64,000 nt of DNA from Platanthera guangdongensis (taxonomy: Eukaryota > Streptophyta > Magnoliopsida > Asparagales > Orchidaceae), in assembly GCA_039583875.1 (NCBI GenBank), contig CM077165.1, positions 78,418,757 to 78,482,756 of the forward strand, given 5' to 3'. Below the pieces are notes generated by a model, which saw only the letters and a program-made list of their open reading frames with translations, was not told where the DNA came from and searched no databases. The position numbers and the translations under genes were made by a program. Positions 48,911 to 60,924 of the stretch are shown here, in pieces. The first letter of the stretch is position 1; the number at the start of each line of letters is the position of its first letter.

Positions 48911-51900
48911 TTACATCAGGTCCTGAGGCTCCCTTGTGTTCTCCTCTCGCCCATGATTCCTCCACATAACCTTGACCAATGGTACCTTCTTGCGGCGCAA
49001 GACTCGTATCCCCTTGTCGTCAATCCGGACCGATTCCAGGTGAACTGTTCGATCAGATGCTACCGGCCCATCTGTGGCCGTAATATGCTGCTCTGGGCAT
49101 AGTAGAGCCCTCCTAAGAGAGGATACATGGAACACGTCATGCAGACTCGCCAGCTCCGGTGGCAGCTCCAGCCTGTATGCTAAGGGACTGATCCGCTCTC
49201 GGATCCTATAATGCCCCATATATCTTGGGCTGAGCTTCTTCTTCCGACCGCATACCTGTGAAACCCCATGCATTGGTCGGATCTTCAAGAACACCTTGTC
49301 CCCAACCTGGAACTCCACCTGATGATGACGAGCATCGTAATACTTAGCCTGTCGGCTCTGTGCCTCTATCATCCTGTCCCGTATAAATATCACCTGAGCC
49401 TCGGTGTTCTCAACAAACTCCGAACCCAAAGACTTCGGATCCTCATCCTGTATCCTTGACAGCAGAGTCCTACAACTCCGTCCATATAGGACCTCATAAG
49501 GAGCCATCCTTATGTTGGACTGGTAGTTGTTGTTATATGAAAGCTAGATCAGTGGCAACAACTTCTCCCAATGCTCACCGCAATCCAATATGCAAAGTCG
49601 TAGCAGATCTTCCAGAGTCTGATTGGTGCGTTCCATCTGCCCATTAGTCTGTGGATGAAAAGCTGTACCGAATGCTAGCCGTGTGCCCAAGTAAGTCTTC
49701 ACCGATCTCCACTCCGTGGATGTTAACCGTCCTTCTTGATCCGATACAATTGTCCTGGGTAAGCCATGATAACGGACGAACTGCTCCATGAATTTCCAAA
49801 CCAGCACACTAACCGAGTCATCCTTTCTGATCGGGATAAATCTGGCTACCTTCGTCAACCGGTCGACGATCACCCAGATCGAATCGTTTCCCGTCCGCGG
49901 TCGGGGAAGCCATGTATGAAGTCCATCGCGATATCATCAAACTTCCACTCCAGCACTGGGAGTGGCTGCAATAATCCTATGGGATTTCTGTAATCCGCCT
50001 TCACTAGCTGTCCTGCCTCGCAGTGGGTCATGAAGTAGGTGATATCCTTCTTCATGCCTGGCCATTACATGGTCTTCTTCATGTCTGCAGTCATCTTCGT
50101 AACTCCCGGGTGTACTGAATATCGACTGCAATGAGCCTCCATCATAATATCTTCCCACACCTGGCCTCCCTCTAGTATGTAAATCCATCCACTGAAACAC
50201 ACTAGACGATCCCTCAGCGAGTAATCCCCAGCAGTTCCTGCTTCTAAGGCCCGGAATATCGGCTCTAGCTGGGCATCCTACCTCTACCCATCTCTGACTC
50301 GGTCTCGAATGTTATTTGGGGCAATCAACGACGCTAGGTACTCCCGATACAGCCCAGGGTGATCCTCGGACACAAAGGATATCTGCATCTTTTCTAACAT
50401 CTGGACCAACTCTAAGGCCATCAACTGCATTCCTGCTCAATGGTTTACTGCCTTCCAGATCAGCGCATCTGACACCACATTTGCCTTCCCTGGGTGGTAG
50501 TGCATCTCATACTAGTAATCTGCTAGAAACTCCACCCATCGTCTCTGCCTTATGTTCAGCTATTTCTGCGTGTCCGCATACCTCAAGTTCTTGTGATCGG
50601 AGTAAATGTCACAGTGGATACCATACAGATAGTGTCGTAAGACTTTCAGAGCAAATATGACCGCTCCCATCTTAAGTCATGAACTGGGTAGTTCTGCTCA
50701 TGCTTCTTCAGCTGCCGAGAAGCGTAAGCTATCACATGACCATTTTGCATCAGCACCGCACCCATGCCCTGGTAGGAAGTGTCGGTTTAGACCTGGAATC
50801 CTTCTTTCCCCAAAGGAAGGGCAAGTATAGGAGCCGAGGTGAGCCGACCCTTCAGCACCTGAAAAGCCACCTCACGCTGCATGGTCCAGACAAAGGGCAC
50901 ATCCTTCCTCATCAGGGATGTGAGTGGAAGGGCAATACGAGAAAATCCCTCCACAAACTTCCGGTAGTAACCGGCAAGTCCTAGGAAACTCCACACATCT
51001 GTGGCCGACTTCAGCTGCGGCCAATCCTGAACTTCCTGAATCTTGGTCGGGTCCACTGCTAACCCAGCACCACTGATGATATGGCCTATAAAGGCCACCT
51101 CCCTCAACCAGAACTGGCATTTTATGAACTTCGCATAAAGCTGGTGCTCCCGCAGTCTCTCCATGGTCAGCGTTAGATGTCGCGTGTGCTCCTCCTCTGT
51201 CCTCGAGTAGATGAGGATGTCATCGATAAACACGATGACGAGCACATCTAGATATGCCTCGAAAACCCGATTCAGGAGGCTCATAAACGCCGACGGTGCA
51301 TTCGTGAGCCCGAAGGGCATCACGGTAAACTCAAACAACCCATATCTGCTACTGAAGGCAGTCTTCGGAATGTCCTCCTCCTGGATCCGCAGCTGATAGT
51401 AGCCCGACCTCAAATCCAATTTTGAAAAGAAATGCGCCCCATCCAGCTGATCAAATAGCTCATCTATCCTTGGCAATGGATATGTATTACGGACTGTCAG
51501 TCAGTTTAGTGATCGGTAGTCGATGCATAGCCTAAGTGTCACATCCTTCTTCTTGACGGAAAACACTGGGGCTCCCCATGGTGAAGAGCTTGGCCGGACA
51601 AATCCGGCTTCCACTAGTTCCTAGATCTGGCTTCGAAACTCTATCAACTCCTTCGGTGCCATCCGGTAAGGGGCTATAGATGTCGGCTTAGCCCCCGAAA
51701 CCAAGTGTTTCCGAAAGTCCTGCTCCTGGTGTGGGGGTAGCCCTGGCAGCTTCTCTAGGAATACATCGGCAAAATCTCGCACCACCGGGATATCCGAGAT
51801 GGAACGCTTGGCCTCAGCCATTTCAAATAACACTTCATAGACTTCCTCCCCATGTAAGTGGGCTTTGACGGCCTACACGGATGAGACCAAGAGAGGGGGA

Positions 51901-52259
51901 ATAGGTTTAATACCTTTGATGATGATGTAGGAATCCCCATGCCTCACAGTAATTCTATTTGACATACAGTAAATTTGAGTATGGTTCCACAGCAACCATG
52001 TCATTCCCAGTATCAGATCAAAGACTGGCATCTTCATGATCGTCGCCGGTGCTTCAAATATCTTTCCGCCGATCTCTGCCTCCATATTGCAGTGGGCGGT
52101 GGTGAATAGCTCTGATTCGTCTGGTAGTCGTATCCTCATCATCAAGCCAGTGAACCGCTCCATGCCTTCCAGCCCTTTCATGAAGGCTTCCGACACGAAT
52201 GAGTGTGAAGCACCCATATCGAATAGTGTATAGGCGGGCTTGCCGTTGATGAAGACCAT
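48911..52259 (-). pseudogene. pol: Gypsy-T unit A pol (protease to integrase)
   Basis: Protease near 52200 reads LFDMGASHSF, with Met in place of the active-site Thr or Ser. RT fragments include LPGLPPHQEQDF (about 51750), [11 protein letters not shown] and [10 protein letters not shown] (51225). RNase H begins after a TAG that unit B lacks (about 50789). Integrase has FDDIAMDFIHG (49920), VSDQEGRLTS and QTNGQMERTN, with a frameshift near 49905. The 3' part with VKVMWRNHGREE is chromodomain-like and ends in EPQDLM. Several stops and shifts are shared with unit B, so they are older than the duplication. Confidence 0.87.
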
Positions 52260-52294
52260 GTCTGGGGTAGTTTAAAGTCTTAGAAACCTAATTA

Positions 52295-55200
52295 TGCAAT
52301 GGTTATGCTATGAAATACAATTATTCCATGATGTGATCATGCAAGTGCAACTCACCTACCCGACTCTATGTACACAGACCTTTATTTCCCCCTTTCTGGA
52401 GACGAACCTCCCAGGATATCTCTGTAGTGGCAAACAGAAGCGGTGGGTTGGGCCTCGCCCACCTCTAAACCGGTAATTGCACTACCAGTCAGACCTATTG
52501 TACGCCTCAATGTTGGTGCACTAAGCAGAGCTCCTGCATACTCTTGTCGGCTGGCGCACTGGACTTTATTTGGCCAAGTGATAAACCACACTAGCCGAGT
52601 CAATGTATTGGCGTTGGTGCATTGACCCTCCAATACAGAAGACCCACAACCTTATACCTTATGCACATGCAACCTTATATATCATCTACCGAGCCAAAGC
52701 GCCCCGGACCATCCCGTCCGTCATAAACAACAACTAAGCCAAAGCTCGTCGGGCCAACCTGCCCATTACAAACCATTACCTAGCCAAAGCTTGCTGGGAT
52801 AACCTGCCCATCACCAAAAACCACTAGGCCCACTGCCCGAGTGACCCAACCTATCTACCCGAGACATCGAGGTGTGTGAAGGTGAAACCCTAGATTTACT
52901 AGTTACTCTTGCATTCCAGTTTTGCCTACAATTTAGGTTTAACCTAGGACTGCCCAAGGTATTCCCCGCGAAGGGATCTCGAGGGAACTAGGAGCTACGA
53001 TGGGCTGAAGCCCAAGGCTCCCTTTCACAAGGCACTTATTCTTATTGGTTAATACCCAACTCCTAGTACCTTAAATATTGTATTTGATCTAACCCTAGCA
53101 TAATTGACATTTCCTCTCCTACGGGGAAAATGATATTTCGTCGACCTCGAGCACACTTAACACTAGCCAATCCAACACTCTACTCATCCCAACTTCCAAC
53201 GATGAACTCATTTCTATTAATCCAACCCAGCAAACAATTAACCCAACTCATGTGCCCAAATTCATACTCCAACTTAATTCCTGCAGTTTTACTAAATGTA
53301 GACCACTTAAGCTATATGATGTGTAACATGCAACCTTATGTATCATCTACCGAGCCAAATCTCCCCAGACTATCCCATCTGTCATAAACAACAACTGAGC
53401 CAAAGCTCACCGGGCCAACCTGCCCATTACAAACCATTACCGAGCCAAAGCTCGTCGCGCTAACCTGCCCATCACCAAAAAACACTCGACACACTGCCCG
53501 AGTGACCTAACCTATCTACCTGAGACATCAAGGTGTGTGAAGGTGAAACCATAGATTTACTAGTTACTCTTGCATTCCAGTTTTGCCTACAATTTAAGTT
53601 TAGCCCAAGACTGCCCAAGGTATTCCCCCCGAAGTGCTCTTGAGTGCACTAGGAGCTACGATGGGCTGAAGCCCAAAGCTCCCTTTCGAAAGACACTTAT
53701 TCTTATTTGTTAATACCCAACTCCTAGTCTCTTAAATGTTATATTGGATCTAACACTAGTGTAATTGGCATTTCCTCTCCTACGGGAAAGACGATATTTC
53801 ATCGACCCCGAGCACACTTAACACTAGCCAATCCAACATTCTACTCATCCCAACTTCCAACGATGAACTCATTTCTATTCATCCAACCCAGTAAACAACT
53901 AACCCAACTCATGTGCCCAAATTAATACTCTAACTTAATTCCTGCATTTTTACTAAATGCAAACCACTTAAGCTATATGATGTGTAACATGGGAGGTACT
54001 CAAAATAATCATCCAGTATTCCTATAATAATAATTAGAGGGTTGTCATGACCTTTTTAGCCTAAATCCAGAATTTCATAACTTATCTATTTATCTGATAT
54101 TTTATTTAATTATTCTAGTTATCCAAAAATCCCAAGTTTGAATATGAAGTACAAATTTCATACAAGCAAATATTCCACTAAATTTATGATAAATATAATA
54201 TGATTTTTTAACTTAAAATCCAAAGTCTCCCAATTTTTCAGCAAGGTTTAAGCCCCTAATTCTAATTTTTAAATATATCCCACAATAAATCATTTGAAGA
54301 GATAAGTACAACAAGAATACTTCCAAAAATTCAGAGAAAATTCAAGGATAATTGTAAGGACATATAAATACTCTAGGTCAAGTTTCATAATTTATTAGCA
54401 AGTAATGAGCTCTAAGCAAATTATTGAACAATTTTCCAAGTTAATGAGCTTGTGAAGTAGGTACTGCAAAAATATATTCAAAAATTCTAATAAGATTCAT
54501 ACATGAGCAATAAGGTCTAAAACTCCCTCTGCCAAATTTTCATGACCTTCCAAAGGGAAGTGGGATCATAATGACAAAATGATTAATTAGGGTAATCCCA
54601 TGAGTTACAAAGCAATTGCTAAGAATATTGATCCAAAGTTCCCTATTAAATAACCATAGATTCAATCTATCCTTAAGACCATACTACCCAAATTTCATTA
54701 TTGTTCAAGGAGTTTTACTAACCTATCTAGCGCTACAATGTTTGTTCCCTAAACTAGGGTTGGGGTTTTGTGGTGCCTACCCTTTCCCAAATCCCGTAAT
54801 ATTTTTACCAGAGGGCTTTGGTTACCCTATTACCCTCCCCACCAAATTTCAAGTTCATTCAAGGTCTTTTGGCCTCATGCCCTTCACAAGGCACAAAAGC
54901 CCTTCCTTAGGGTTTGGTCTTAGATCTTAGGACAAAACTATTCCAATCTACACCATCTTCCATGGGGACGTGCTAAAATCCATGCCAAGCCAGTGGCCCC
55001 AATTTCAACCTTTGTTGAGGTGATTTGGCCACACAAAACCCAAAGTGCACTTTTTGACCAAAATACCCTTTTTAAGGGAAGGTTAGGGTTTGCATGATTT
55101 CAATTCAAACCACCTCCAAATGAGATGACATTTTAACTAGATCTTTATAATGACCCCAAGAACCACTCACCAAAATTTGGGTGAGTTTAGAGGTAATTTG

Positions 55201-57405
55201 ATCCCTAAATTAATTTACCTTAGGGAAATTAAATAATTCCAAAAACTATGGAAACATTGTCCCAAAAAATTCTCATTTTTGGGCAGGACTAGATATGGTC
55301 TAGGGTGACTCCCTGTCCAAATGTCAAGTCATTTGGACCAGAGATGAAGGGTGGGCATCCATTTTTATTTCTGCCTAGCCCTAGGTATAGACCCCACCAA
55401 AATGGGTGCCCTGGTTGCACCCAAATTTGTTCAAACTAATTTTACAATAAAGTAGACCCATTGGGCTACAAATAATGTGTCTACCATTTTCTCCTACAGA
55501 GCATCTAACTATTTTTAGTAATCTAAAGCCTTAAATAGTAATAATGTGATAGAATTGAAATAATCATAATAATTAAAACCTATAGTTTAAAATCATTACA
55601 GCGCCAATCTTTGCGCAGCTTTGGACGGCATCCGGTTGTCTTCCACCTCCAGCCGATGGTCCCGATTCAACCCGCCTGGAGCCATTTCTAGTCACTGTCG
55701 CCAGCCATCCGGCCACCTCCCCGACCGGCCACCGGCACCACCACCTCTATTGAGGTGGTGGCTGTCGCCAGGCGGCGGCACAGCCACCGGAGGGCCTTAT
55801 TCTAGTGAACCTGACAAGTGCATTTTTGTGGAAAAACATTGAGAGAAGCTCTCCCTATCGGGCTCAATTGATCATGTACCTTGGCCCTAAGGATTGCAAT
55901 GAACTACCCATGGAAGGAGTGGAGGAGGACCTGTGTGGGTGGCTGAAGCCTTGCCGATCGCCGGATTGTCATGGTGGTGGTGGTGGTGGTCGGATTTCTG
56001 CAACTTCACAGTGGACCTCCTTGGCTCCTTCAGGTAATCTGTGGAACTAAATCCCTGGAGTCCAGTGAATCTCTTAAGAAGGAGAGTTGGGGTGTTAGGT
56101 GGGTGTAGGCTGCATTGCCATTAATGGCCCCTTAGTCAAATTTCGGCCATGGTGTGTGGGGGATGAAGTATGACTCAAACTAGTAAATGGCCAGCTGGTT
56201 GAAATGGGACTGTACTCCCCTTGTCCTAGTGAATTGAATGGCGGGGGGGGGGGGGGGGGGGGGTTTGGGGAAGGGGAAGGATGAGCCCAAAAGTCTTCCC
56301 CCATTACTCCCTTCTCTTTCTCTCTCTTTCATTTGAAGCTTTTTCTCTCTCCTACTCACCAAGCCTGAAATTTGACTCCTACCTAATCCAATGGCAGCCC
56401 ACATGTTCAGTTCATCCACTAATACAATGTTAGCCCAAGTGAATTGGGCTTGAGCTTGAGTTAGCCCATTTGGGCTAGCTTGCCCTAAACCTTGACTAGG
56501 GTTGTCCTTGGTCAATTTGGTCTTTGAGGTTCTCCCTAATGGGTCCTTGGTGACCCATTGTACTCCCTTAAGGTCTAGGTGGGGTTAACTTGGCCCTTTC
56601 GAGGTCACTTGACCCTTAATCAGGGCACTTTGACCACTTTAGGGCTAGAGTTCACTTGGGTCAACTTAGCCTTTTTGGTTGACCCCAATGGGTCCTTGGT
56701 GGCCCATTGGCCTCTCACTAGGGTTAGGAAGGTATGTGTGGGGTCTACTTGGCTAAGGGAACTTCAATTGGCCCTATGTAGGTCAGTTTGACCCATTTAG
56801 GGTTAGGGTTGACTTGGCTAAACTTAGCCTCTTGGATTGACCCCAATGAGTCCTAGGTGACCCATTGACCTCACTCTAGGGTTAGGAGGACATGAGTGGG
56901 ATCCACTTGGCTAAGGGAAGGTCAGTTGACCCTTTGTAAGTCACGTTGACCCATTTAGGGTTAGAGTTGACTTTGGTGAACTTAACCACTTTAACTGCCC
57001 TACATGGGTCCTTAGTGACCCATTGACCCCACTTTAGGTCTAGGAAGGCCCTGGTAGGATTAGTTGGGCTTTACTAGGGCACACTGCCCTTAGTTAGGGC
57101 ACCTTGTCCAATATTGGCCTCGAGTAGGTCTAGGTCAACTTTGCCACCCTGGGTCGACTTCAATGGACCCTTAGGGCTCTAATGGACATTATAATGGGTT
57201 GATGAGACCATGGTGGGGTATTGAAGTATTGGTGAAGCCCCATGGTCATCTTAAACTAGGGTTCAAAAATTTACTATTTGGAGACCATAGTGGTCTCACC
57301 TACATTCCTAGGTTCACTTGGCCCTCCAGGGCTTCCTATGGTTTTATCATGACCTAGTCATGACAAAACCACTCCTAGGGGTCTAGTTGTTTGAGAGATA
57401 TTACA
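52295..57405 (-). repeat. Gypsy-T LTR copy 2 (shared middle LTR, hybrid)
   Basis: 5111 bp. The extra length is mainly a 660-bp direct duplication (52667-53326 and 53327-53986). Left of and including the first unit it follows copy 3 (for example GCGCCCCGGACCATCCCG). From the second unit rightwards it follows copy 1 (AATCTCCCCAGACTATCCC). It starts TGTAATATC on the minus strand instead of TGTAACATC. A long G run lies at 56243-56264. Confidence 0.87.
52667..53986. repeat. 660-bp direct duplication at the hybrid LTR junction
   Basis: Two adjacent units, each starting CATGCAACCTTAT and ending in GATGTGTAA. Unit 1 is of the copy 3 type and unit 2 of the copy 1 type. Copies 1 and 3 have only one unit. 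Confidence 0.88.
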
Positions 57406-57540
57406 AATCCAAATATATAAACAAAAAATTTCGTCCTTGAAATTCTAGTTTGGCCTACGGGGTTTCAAATATGAAAGGTAAATTATAACATCCCGAGAGG
57501 TTGTGAGTAGTACCTGACTGAAAAGCTTCGGGCACTTCTG

Positions 57541-60500
57541 TTACATCAGGTCCTGAGGCTCCCTTGTGTGCTCCTCTCGCCCATGATTCCTCCACATAAC
57601 CTTGACCAATGGTACCTTCTTGCGGCGCAAGACTCGTATCCCCTTGTCGTCAATCCGGACCGATTCCAGGTGAACTGTTCGATCAGATGCTACCGGCCCA
57701 TCTGTGGCCGTAATATGCTGCTCTGGGCATAGTAGAGCCCTCCTAAGAGAGGATACATGGAACACGTCATGCAGACTCGCCAGCTCCGGTGGCAGCTCCA
57801 GCCTGTATGCCAAGGGACTGATCCGCTCTCGGATCCTATAATGCCCCATATATCTTGGGCTGAGCTTCTTCTTCCGACCGCATACCTGTGAAACCCCATG
57901 CATTGGTCGGATCTTCAAGAACACCTTGTCCCCAACCCGGAACTCCACCTGATGATGACGAGCGTCGTAATACTTAGCCTGTCGGCTCTGTGCCTCTATC
58001 ATCCTGTCCCGTATAAATATCACCTGAGCCTCGGTGTTCTCAACAAACTCCGAACCCAAAGACTTCGGATCCTCATCCTATATCATTGACAGCAGAGTCC
58101 TACAACTCCGTCCATATAGGACCTCATAAGGAGCCATCCTTATGTTGGACTGGTAGTTGTTATTATATGAAAGCTAGATCAGTGGCAACAACTTCTCCCA
58201 ATGCTCACCGCAATCCAATATGCAAAGTCGTAGCAGATCTTCCAGAGTCCGATTGGTGCGTTCCATCTGCCCATTAGTCTGTGGATGAAAAGCTGTACTG
58301 AATGTTAGCCGTGTGCCCAAGTAAGTCTTCACCGATCTCCACTCCGTGGATGTTAACCGTCCTTCTTGATCCGATACAATTGTCCTGGGTACGCCATGAT
58401 AACGGACGAACTGCTCCATGAATTTCCAAACCAGCACACTAATCGAGTCATCCTTTCTGATCGGGATAAATCTGGCTACCTTCGTCAGCCGGTCAACGAT
58501 CACCCAGATCGAATCGTTTCCCGTCCGCGGTCGGGGAAGCCATGTATGAAGTCCATCGCGATATCATCAAACTTCCACTCCAGCACTGGGAGTGGCTGCA
58601 ATAATCCTGTGGGATTTCTGTAATCCGCCTTCACTAGCTGTCATGCCTCGCAGTGGGTCATGAAGTAGGTTATATCCTTCTTCATGCCTGGCCATTACAT
58701 GGTCTTCTTCGTGTCCGCAGTCATCTTCGTAACTCCCGGGTGTACTGAATATCGACTGCAATGAGCCTCCATCATAATATCTTCCCACACCTGGCCTCCC
58801 TCTGGTTTGTAAATCCATCCACTGAAATAGACTACACGATCCCTCAGCGAGTAATCCCCAGCAGTTCCTGCTTCTAAGGCCCGGAATATCGGCTCTAGCT
58901 GGGCATCCTACCTCAACCCATCTCTGACTCGGTCTCGAATGTTATTTGGGGCAATCAACGACGCTAGGTACTCCCGATACAGCCCAGGATGATCCTCAGA
59001 CACAAAGGATATCTGCATCTTTTCTAACATCTAGACCAACTCTAAGGCCATCAACTGCGTTCCTGCTCAATGGTTTACTGCCTTCCAGCTCAGCGCATCT
59101 GCCACCACATTTGCCTTCCCTGGGTGGTAGTGCATCTCATACTAGTAATCTGCTAGAAACTCCACCCATCGTCTCTGCCTTATGTTCAGCTATTTCTGCG
59201 TGTCCGCATACCTCAAGTTCTTGTGATCGGAGTAAATGTCACAGTGGATACCATACAGATAGTGTCGTAAGACTTTCAGAGCAAATATGACCGCTCCCAT
59301 CTTAAGTCATGAACTGGGTAGTTCTGCTCATGCTTCTTCAGCTGCCGAGAAGCGTAAGCTATCACATGACCATTTTGCATCAGCACCGCACCCATGCCCT
59401 GGTAGGAAGTGTCGGTGTAGACCTGGAATCCTTCTTTCCCCAAAGGAAGGGCAAGTATAGGAGCCGAGGTGAGCCGACCCTTCAGCACCTGAAAAGCCAC
59501 CTCACGCTGCATGGTCCAGACAAAGGGCACATCCTTCCTCATCAGGGATGTGAGTGGAAGGGCAATACGAGAAAATCCCTCCACAAACTTCCGGTAGTAA
59601 CCGGCAAGTTCTAGGAAACTCCACACATCTATGGCCGACTTCAGCTGCGGCCAATCCCGAACTTCCTGAATCTTGGTCGGGTCCACTGCTAACCCAGCAC
59701 CACTGATGATATGGCCTATAAAGGCCACCTCCCTCAACCAGAACTGGCATTTTATGAACTTCGCATAAAGCTGGTGCTCCCGCAGTCTCTCCAGGGTCAG
59801 CGTTAGATGTCGCGTGTGCTCCTCCTCTGTCCTCGAGTAGATGAGGATGTCATCGATAAACACGATGACGAGCACATCTAGATATGCCTCGAAAACCCGA
59901 TTCAGGAGGCTCATAAACGCCGATGGTGCATTCGTGAGCCCGAAGGGCATCACGGTAAACTCAAACAACCCATATCTGCTACTGAAGGCAGTCTTCGGAA
60001 TGTCCTCCTCCTGGATCCGCAGCTGATAGTAGCCCTACCTCAAATCCAATTTTGAAAAGAAATGCGCCCCATCCAGCTGATCAAATAGCTCATCTATCCT
60101 TGGCAATGGATATGTATTACGGACTGTCAGTCAGTTTAGTGATCGGTAGTCGATGCATAGCCTAAGTGTCACATCCTTCTTCTTGACGGAAAACACTGGG
60201 GTTCCCCATGGTGAAGAGCTTGGCCGGACAAATCCAGCTTCCACTAGTTCCTAGATCTGGCTTCGAAACTCTATCAACTCCTTCGGTGCCATCCGGTAAG
60301 GGGCTATAGATGTCGGCTTAGCCCCCGAAACCAAGTGTTTCCGAAAGTCCTGCTCCTGGTGTGGGGGTAACCCTGGCAGCTTCTCTAGGAATACATCGGC
60401 AAAATCTCGCACCACCGGGATATCCGAGATGGAACGCTTGGCCTCAGCCATTTCAAACAACACTTCATAGACTTCCTCCCCATGTAAGTGGGCTTTGACG

Positions 60501-60890
60501 GCCTACACGGATGACACCAAGAGAGGGGGAATAGGTTTAATACCTTTGATGATGATGTAGGAATCCCCATGCCTCACAGTAATTCAATTTGACATACAGT
60601 AAATTTGAGTATGGTTCCACAGCAACTATGTCATTCCCAGTATCAGATCAAAGACTGGCATCTTCATGATCGTCGCCGGTGCTTCAAATATCTTTCCGCC
60701 GATCTCTTCCTCCATATTGCAGTGGGCGGTGGTGAATAGCTCTGATTCGCCTAGTAGTCGTATCCTCATCATCAAGCCAGTGAACCGCTCCATGCCTTCC
60801 AGCCCTTTCACGAAGGCTTCCGACACGAATGAGTGTGAAGCACCCATATCGAATAGTGTATAGGCGGGCTTGCCGTTGATGAAGACTATG
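57541..60890 (-). pseudogene. pol: Gypsy-T unit B pol (protease to integrase)
   Basis: Second copy of the 3519-bp internal region, nearly identical to unit A. The same DMG protease change lies near 60845. The RT-RNase H frame is open across the site where unit A has TAG ([13 protein letters not shown] at about 59415), and breaks later near 59290. The start codon in front of the protease is changed (ATG to ATA). Integrase and tail are as in unit A. There is no gag. Confidence 0.87.
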
Positions 60891-60924
60891 TCTGGGGTAG
60901 TTTAAAGTCTTAGAAACCTAATTA

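Noticed and set aside
56243..56264. Long G run as a functional G-quadruplex
   Set aside because: Homopolymer length differs between LTR copies (shorter at 47618-47631), so slippage is the simpler explanation.
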